Assembly (NCBI GenBank): GCA_037176725.1
Contig: JAZBRS010000020.1
Span: 84,514,001 to 84,578,000 of the forward strand
Direction: 5' to 3'
Length of the DNA stretch: 64,000 bases
Source of the DNA: Posidonia oceanica
Taxonomy: Eukaryota > Streptophyta > Magnoliopsida > Alismatales > Posidoniaceae
Shown: piece after piece, positions 59,047-64,000 of the stretch
How the letters are laid out: each line of letters starts with the position of its first letter
How positions within the stretch are numbered: the stretch's first letter is position 1
The notes under the pieces: model-generated
What the model was told of the DNA's origin: nothing
Databases searched by the model: none
The model's input: only the letters and a program-made list of their open reading frames with translations
Program-made: the position numbers and the translations under genes

Positions 59047-60249
59047 CTAAACAAACAAACAACTCTTCGCTTTGTGGGAGTCAGGAAACTGGGGAGCGCC
59101 AGGAGGAATCTCGTTGTGGGGCCAGAGTCCCTGCACCTCAGCGACATACTCAGAAGTGCATCCTGAGCCCTTCACAGCTGCGATGTCTGTAGACTTGACT
59201 CCATGCCGCATCAGGTTTGCTAGTTCTGCTGTGGCTGCTATTGTGCTAAGAGGATAGGTCTACATGAGCCTGGGCACGGTGCTATCAATAAAGGTGCCCT
59301 GTCGGAAGCCAAACTGCCGCATGACCCGGATAGGGTCATACTCCACACCCCCGGTGAATCCTGGCAGCACCACGAGTTGCATATCGTGAGCATCGAAGAA
59401 GACGGTGAAGGGTTCAGCTGCGGATGGGATGATTCGCCAAGTTACTGCATCATCCGTCAGCTCAGACAGCTTCTGGTACTCTTCTAGTACACTCTTGATA
59501 GTCCTTGCATGACCACTGCTGCAGTATGTTTCAATGGCATGCCTCTGAGGGCGCAGAAGGTCCATCTTCAGGTGTGCAACTAGCCAGATCTGCACAAATG
59601 CTCCGCAGCCGTGGAATTGGTGGCAGCGGTGTACAACGCAGTCCATCCCGCGGTAAGTTTCTGCAAAGATGACTGGTGCCAGGTCAATCTGCCGGGTCAC
59701 CACTGCAAGTGCAACCTCAGCAATCTCGATTGCAACTGTCATCCGGCCATTCGTGAAGATCAGTTTGCCAAGAAAGCGGGTGATGAATCCCCGGAGCCAC
59801 AGCTCGTCTCCGAGTTCAGCATGCTTTTCCATAACTGTATCAAAGTATGCTAGGCGAAGCAGGGGCATGGGTCCACTGATGCAGATTAACCTTTGCTGGC
59901 AGCCTTTGGTAGAGAGCCCAATCAGCTGGCTCAAGACCACAGTGTACCCGTCACGCCTCATGAAGACTATAGGCCCCATGATCTTGGAGAAGCCGCAGAT
60001 TCGGTGCACCTCCTCCAACGTGGGGGTCAGCTCTGTCCTACCGAAGCGAAAGACATGGTGCACCGACTTCCAGAACCTTGCAGCAGCGCATAGGAGATGC
60101 CGGCTTACTTCGACGTCTGCTGCCTTCAGAAGCATGGACGGAATACCCCACGTGCATAGCTTCTTGCGGTCAGTTTCAGTGAGTTTGCCAACCCACTCCC
60201 GCAGGGCATCTGAGCAGTGCATGGGAGTGACCAAAGTAGGATAACCCAT
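59047..60249 (-). pseudogene. DUF7745-like accessory ORF of D
   Basis: 400 codons from ATG 60249 (MGYPTLVTPMHC) to TAG 59047, with one internal TAG at 59260-59262 where E has CAG; the first 329 codons are open. Motifs are as in E: HHVFRFGRTELTPTLEEV, APVIFAETYRGMD, QFHGCGAFVQIWL, WRIIPSAAEPFTVFF and RVMRQFGFRQGTF. It shows about 77% identity to E over the first 210 residues by hand count, clearly lower than integrase (about 92%). No catalytic motif can be assigned; DUF7745 and plant-mobile-domain proteins have no agreed biochemical activity that I can read from the sequence. It could be a captured host gene now inherited with the element. Confidence 0.78.
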
Positions 60250-61748
60250 TGCGCAAGAGAGAAAGTGCAGGCTGCTGGTGCAGAAACCTCAGGTACCTGT
60301 AACCAAAGTTGCAGTTCATCAGATCAGATATAAGCGTGTAACCACTAGCTGATAAAGATGCAGATTTCAAAGCTAGCAGTTTTAGCATGTTTCAACAGTT
60401 AGCATTCAGAGTGCAGACATTAAACATATCCAGACAAAGGCAGCTCTGCTAGGGAATGCGGTTGGTCGGAGCTCTGGACCGATGCAGCTTGATGGAGGTC
60501 GACGCATGCTTGATAGAAGTACTGTCTCAACGCCGAGCCAAGTTTTGCAGAGCGGAAAGATAGAAAGAGGGGAAAGACTGATGTTGTGCATGCATGCATG
60601 GTTTGCGATTGGTATGCGTAGATATATGCATGATTTATGATAGATGCTGTAGATGTATGCATGATTTTTGCTTATATGTTGTAGCCCTCAGCATACGGAG
60701 TGCTTAGTGCCTGCTACAGAGGAAAAGAGGGGTCCCTGACTCACTAGACTCTACTCAAACTCTTAACTTGCTGGTGGCGCTCAAGAAAGGGTTATTTGCA
60801 GTGCGTGGGTGGTGGGTAGTGAGGACAGGCTCCAGGCCAAACTCCTAAGGACCTACACCTACTCTTTTTGCTTCTTTTTGCTCCCTCATAAGCATGTAGG
60901 TTTCCCCTATCCCTAACTTGGAGGTAATGGGCACTTGGTTGAAGCTGGGGAGATGCTTGCTAGGCCTTGCTAGGTTTAGGCTCTACAGGGTTTGTGTATT
61001 CCCCAGGCGCAAAATTTTAGTTTCTCTCTAAGACAGGTAAAGGGGGCGGGATCGCGCTGCTTGCTCTTTTTTCTTTCTGGAGTTGACTTTTGTCTTTCCT
61101 CCTTTTTTCTTGCTTCTTCTTTTTTTGTTCTTTTCTTTTTCACTTTTTTTTTGTAGGCTTCCGCTATCCCTGGCTTAGAGGTAATGGGCGCTGGGGTTTT
61201 GAGGTGGGTTTGAGGCTCCCAAGTGCGAAATGGTGGGCTACCTCCGAAGCAGTTCGGAGGGACAGGGTTATGCTACACGCCTCTATCTCTAGGGCCTGCT
61301 TCTGCCTTCGCCTTCTATTTGCTCTTTCCTTTTATGCCCATGCTCAGAAATATTCTTTTATGGTTCATGCTCTCGCTCACACCCTAGCATTTTATCTCCC
61401 TCGGAAGGTGCAAGTCCTAAGGGGATTGGTTATTTCGCCTGTTCTCATTTGAAAGGTGGCTCCCTCACTAGCTAAGACGCCTAAGTAGTGTCGGGTGAGG
61501 TAGGGTAGACTCCTTCCAGAGCAGGCAAGCACATCCGATTTCATCATCGGGCCAGATGCAATGCGTGATTTTTGTTGAGAATTTGTAGGTTTTTGCTTGA
61601 GGTATGCTGAAAGAGATGGAAATGAAAGGATATGTGCAGAGAGTGCGAGAATGCAGAGGGACATGATTGGAATGCAGAAGAATGTACAAGGATGATAAGA
61701 ATGCAAAGGATGGAACGGGAAAGAACGCTCTGCAAGGCAAGGGCCAGT
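60250..61748 (-). other. D spacer between integrase and accessory ORF
   Basis: 1.5 kb, collinear with E 17489-18994, including the long tract that is pyrimidine-rich on the plus strand at about 61070-61155. No gene. Confidence 0.65.
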
Positions 61749-62930
61749 CTAATGATAGTACTTCTTGAGGTAGCATGCATTGATCTGCTCTGACTGCCTA
61801 GTCTGGTCCATGTCCTCAAGAATTGTTGTGCCACCTGAGAATGCCTGCTTGACCACAAAGGGGCCATGCCAGTTGGGTCGGAATTTGCCTCGACCATCTG
61901 GCAGGTGGATGGCTCGCACGACGAGATCTCCTGGTTGGAAGCTCCTGGGCCGCACCTTCTTCAAGTATGCTCTTGCCATCCGCTTCTAGTAGCAACGAGC
62001 GTTGTGCATTGCTTGCAATCTACGCTCGTCAATCAGGTTGAGCTGGGCGCAGCGGTCCTCAACCCATTCTGCTTCTTCCAGCTCTGCTTCTCGCAGGATT
62101 CGCAGCAAAGGGATCTCCACTTCGACAGGCAGCACTGCCTCCATGCTGTACGCCAGCGAGTATGGAGTGGCTCCTGTCGAGGTCCGCACTGATGTTCTGT
62201 ACGCCCAGAGTGCGTATGGGAGCTTGTCGTGCCAGTCTTTGTGGGTTTTTGCCATCTTCTTCATTATTTTCACAATGTTTTTGTTGGCAGACTCCACTGC
62301 TCTATTCATCTGCGGCCGATATGGTGAGGATCTGTGATGCTTGATCTGATGCTTCTGCAAGTACTCTTCGATCCTCTTTGCAATAAAGTTCGAGCCGTTG
62401 TCAGAGATGATTGCAAGCGGGACCCCATATCGGGTGACAATGTTATTTCTGATAAACCTCTCTGTCACTACAACTGTGACCGCCTTGTAGGAGGCTGCTT
62501 CCACCCACTTAGTGAAATAGTCTATCGCTACCAGAATGAAGCGATGACCATTCGATGCAACAAGGTGTATAGCGCCGATGACGTCAATCCCCTAGGTGGT
62601 GAAGGGCCATGGCGAGGACATGCTATGCAATTCCTGCGGGGGAGCGTGCATAAGATTACCATGGATCTGGTAGTTGTGGCATCTACTCACAAACTGGCAG
62701 CAGTCTGCCTCCATGGTTGACCAGAAATAGCCCTAGAGAATTATCTTCTTGGCCAGCAGCACACCATTCATATGCGGACCACAAGTCCCTGCATGAACCT
62801 GGAGCATAAGCATGTCGGCCTCTTGCTTGCTTAAGCAGCGCAGGAGCATCTGATTATATGATCTTCTGTATAACTGTCCTGCCCCCAACACATACTTCGA
62901 TGCCAGACGCACCAAAGTTCTTCTATCTGC
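61749..62930 (-). pseudogene. D integrase
   Basis: Same architecture as E's integrase: HHCC (VHAGTCGPH and the cysteine pair), DDE core (SDNGSNF and AVESANK visible), and a C-terminal part GKFRPNWHGPFVVKQAFSGG that is intact here, unlike in E, ending ACYLKKYYH-stop at 61749. Stops: TAG 62733 (CAG in E), TAG 62592 (TGG in E) and TAG 61986 (CAG in E). One continuous frame with the upstream RNase H. Confidence 0.9.
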
Positions 62931-62993
62931 TGCTGAGGTGCTAGGCGGGTGGCTGCCAGACTCCAGGAAGGCTTTGATGTCGCAATACCAAGG

Positions 62994-64000
62994 CTACTCT
63001 TCCACCGGATCCGCCTCCTCTATGCTCATGCAGTGCGCAGGCTGCTCCATGCATGTAACTAATACATCCACTGCTCGGTCTTCAGGTATACTGAGCCAGG
63101 ATGCCAAGGTTGCTAGCGCATCTGCGTATGCATTCCTTGCCCAATTCATGTACGAGAAACAGATGCTTGCAAATTCTTCTATTAGCTTCAGCAGGTGTTC
63201 GTGATATGGCACAAGCTTTGGGTCCTTTGTTCTCCAGTCGCCATTCAATTGGGAAATCACCAACATGGCATCGCCGTGCACATGCAGCTTATGCGCTTCA
63301 TGCTCGAGCGCAACCTTCAATCCCAGAATGCATGCTTCATACTCTGCTTCATTATTAGTGCATTTGAAGGTCAGCTTCCTTGCAAAAGGGATCATCTGCC
63401 CCTGTGGTGTGGTCAGCACCGTGCCTATGCCTCGACCCTTCTTGTTGACAGCACCATCAAAGTACAACTGCCAATGCTCTAAGTCCTCAGGGTCCTCCTC
63501 CAAGTCTTCCATTGCAAAGAGGATGTCCTCATCCAGGAACTGCGTCTGGAGAGGCTGGTATTCAGGCAAAGGAAAGTCTGCAAGGTGATCTGCCATGACT
63601 TGGCCCTTCATGGCTCGTTGCATGACAAAGGTGATGTCGTACTGAGACAACAGTACCTGCCACTTAACGCATCTGCCTACCATTGCTGGCTTCTGGAAGA
63701 GGAATTTGATGGAGTCATGTCGGCATAAAAGCTGGACTGGGTATGCCATCATGTAGTGCCTCAGTATCTATGCAGCTCGGAAGAGGGATAAGCAGGTCTT
63801 CTCCATTGTGCTATACCTGGCTTCGCAATCATTAAATTTCTTGCTCAAGTAATAAATTGCATGCTCCTTTCTACCAGTTTCGTCATGCTGGCCCAAGACA
63901 GTGCCCATGGAATGCTGCGTGGTAGAGAGGTAGAGAAGTAGAGGTCTCCCCGGCATGGGAGGGACCAAAACAGGAGGCTTGGTCAGAAGCTACTTGATCT
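62994..64000 (-). pseudogene. D first RNase H (partial) and archaeal-type RNase H
   Basis: The part at the right edge is the decayed first RNase H (LYLSTTQHSMG without the usual Asp; HAIYYLSKKFNDCEARYS). The second RNase H follows, with YFDGAVNKKGRGIG, NNEAEYEACILGL, HGDAMLVISQ and NAYADALA, so all four acidic residues are kept. TAG at 63768-63770 and 62994-62996 replace CAG seen in E. Confidence 0.88.

Larger units (their letters stand above)
58878..64000 (-). mobile_element. Element D: 3' part of a second autonomous-type element (partial)
   Basis: Minus-strand sequence collinear with E from first RNase H through integrase to the DUF7745-like ORF. It is cut on the left by the A insertion, at a point equal to about 16110 in E (GGGTGCTTGATGCAGGTCCT shared nearly exactly). 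RT, protease, gag and the 5' LTR lie beyond the right edge. All pol pieces seen are in one frame with five TAG stops and no frameshift. Confidence 0.9.

Overview
The window is plant nuclear DNA made entirely of nested LTR retrotransposons; I see no host gene, rRNA, tRNA gene, CRISPR array or bacterial feature. The elements belong to the Tat/Ogre part of Ty3/Gypsy. Evidence: a primer-binding site matching the 3' end of tRNA-Arg(ACG), a gag with a CHHC zinc knuckle, a second archaeal-type RNase H after a decayed first one, and long LTRs (about 3.4 to 6.2 kb) with conserved ends TGTAGA...ACTACA. The species cannot be named from this sequence; a large angiosperm genome fits.

Layout. Element D (minus strand, 58878 to the right edge) is the outermost host and an autonomous-type element cut at its 3' part. 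Element A (minus strand, 58877 down to 2941 and beyond the left edge) is inserted in D; it is a gag-only element. Three more insertions lie in A. Element B (plus strand, 33428-53078, gag-only, two LTRs, target duplication GCGGC/GCGGT) is in A's 5' LTR. Element E (minus strand, 15320-32682, gag-pro-RT-RNase H-integrase plus an accessory ORF, exact duplication GTTGT) is in A's internal region. Element C (plus strand, LTR ending at 2940) is in A's 3' LTR.

A and B carry gag but no pol, and so look like TR-GAG-type non-autonomous elements. They share with E the tRNA-Arg primer site, the LTR termini, gag architecture and a 3' hairpin, so E-like elements are the plausible source of their enzymes. 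E and D both carry, 1.5 kb downstream of integrase and on the same strand, an ORF of about 400 codons resembling the plant DUF7745 / plant-mobile-domain-like family.

All coding regions are broken. Most visible stops are CAG to TAG changes, as expected from deamination at methylated CHG sites in silenced repeats. The most unusual structures are clusters of GTTGGACGC hairpins in E's LTR, an intron-like donor/acceptor pair conserved in all five A/B/C-type LTRs, two near-palindromes formed by opposed LTRs, and tandem arrays in the 3' regions whose stems vary in step.
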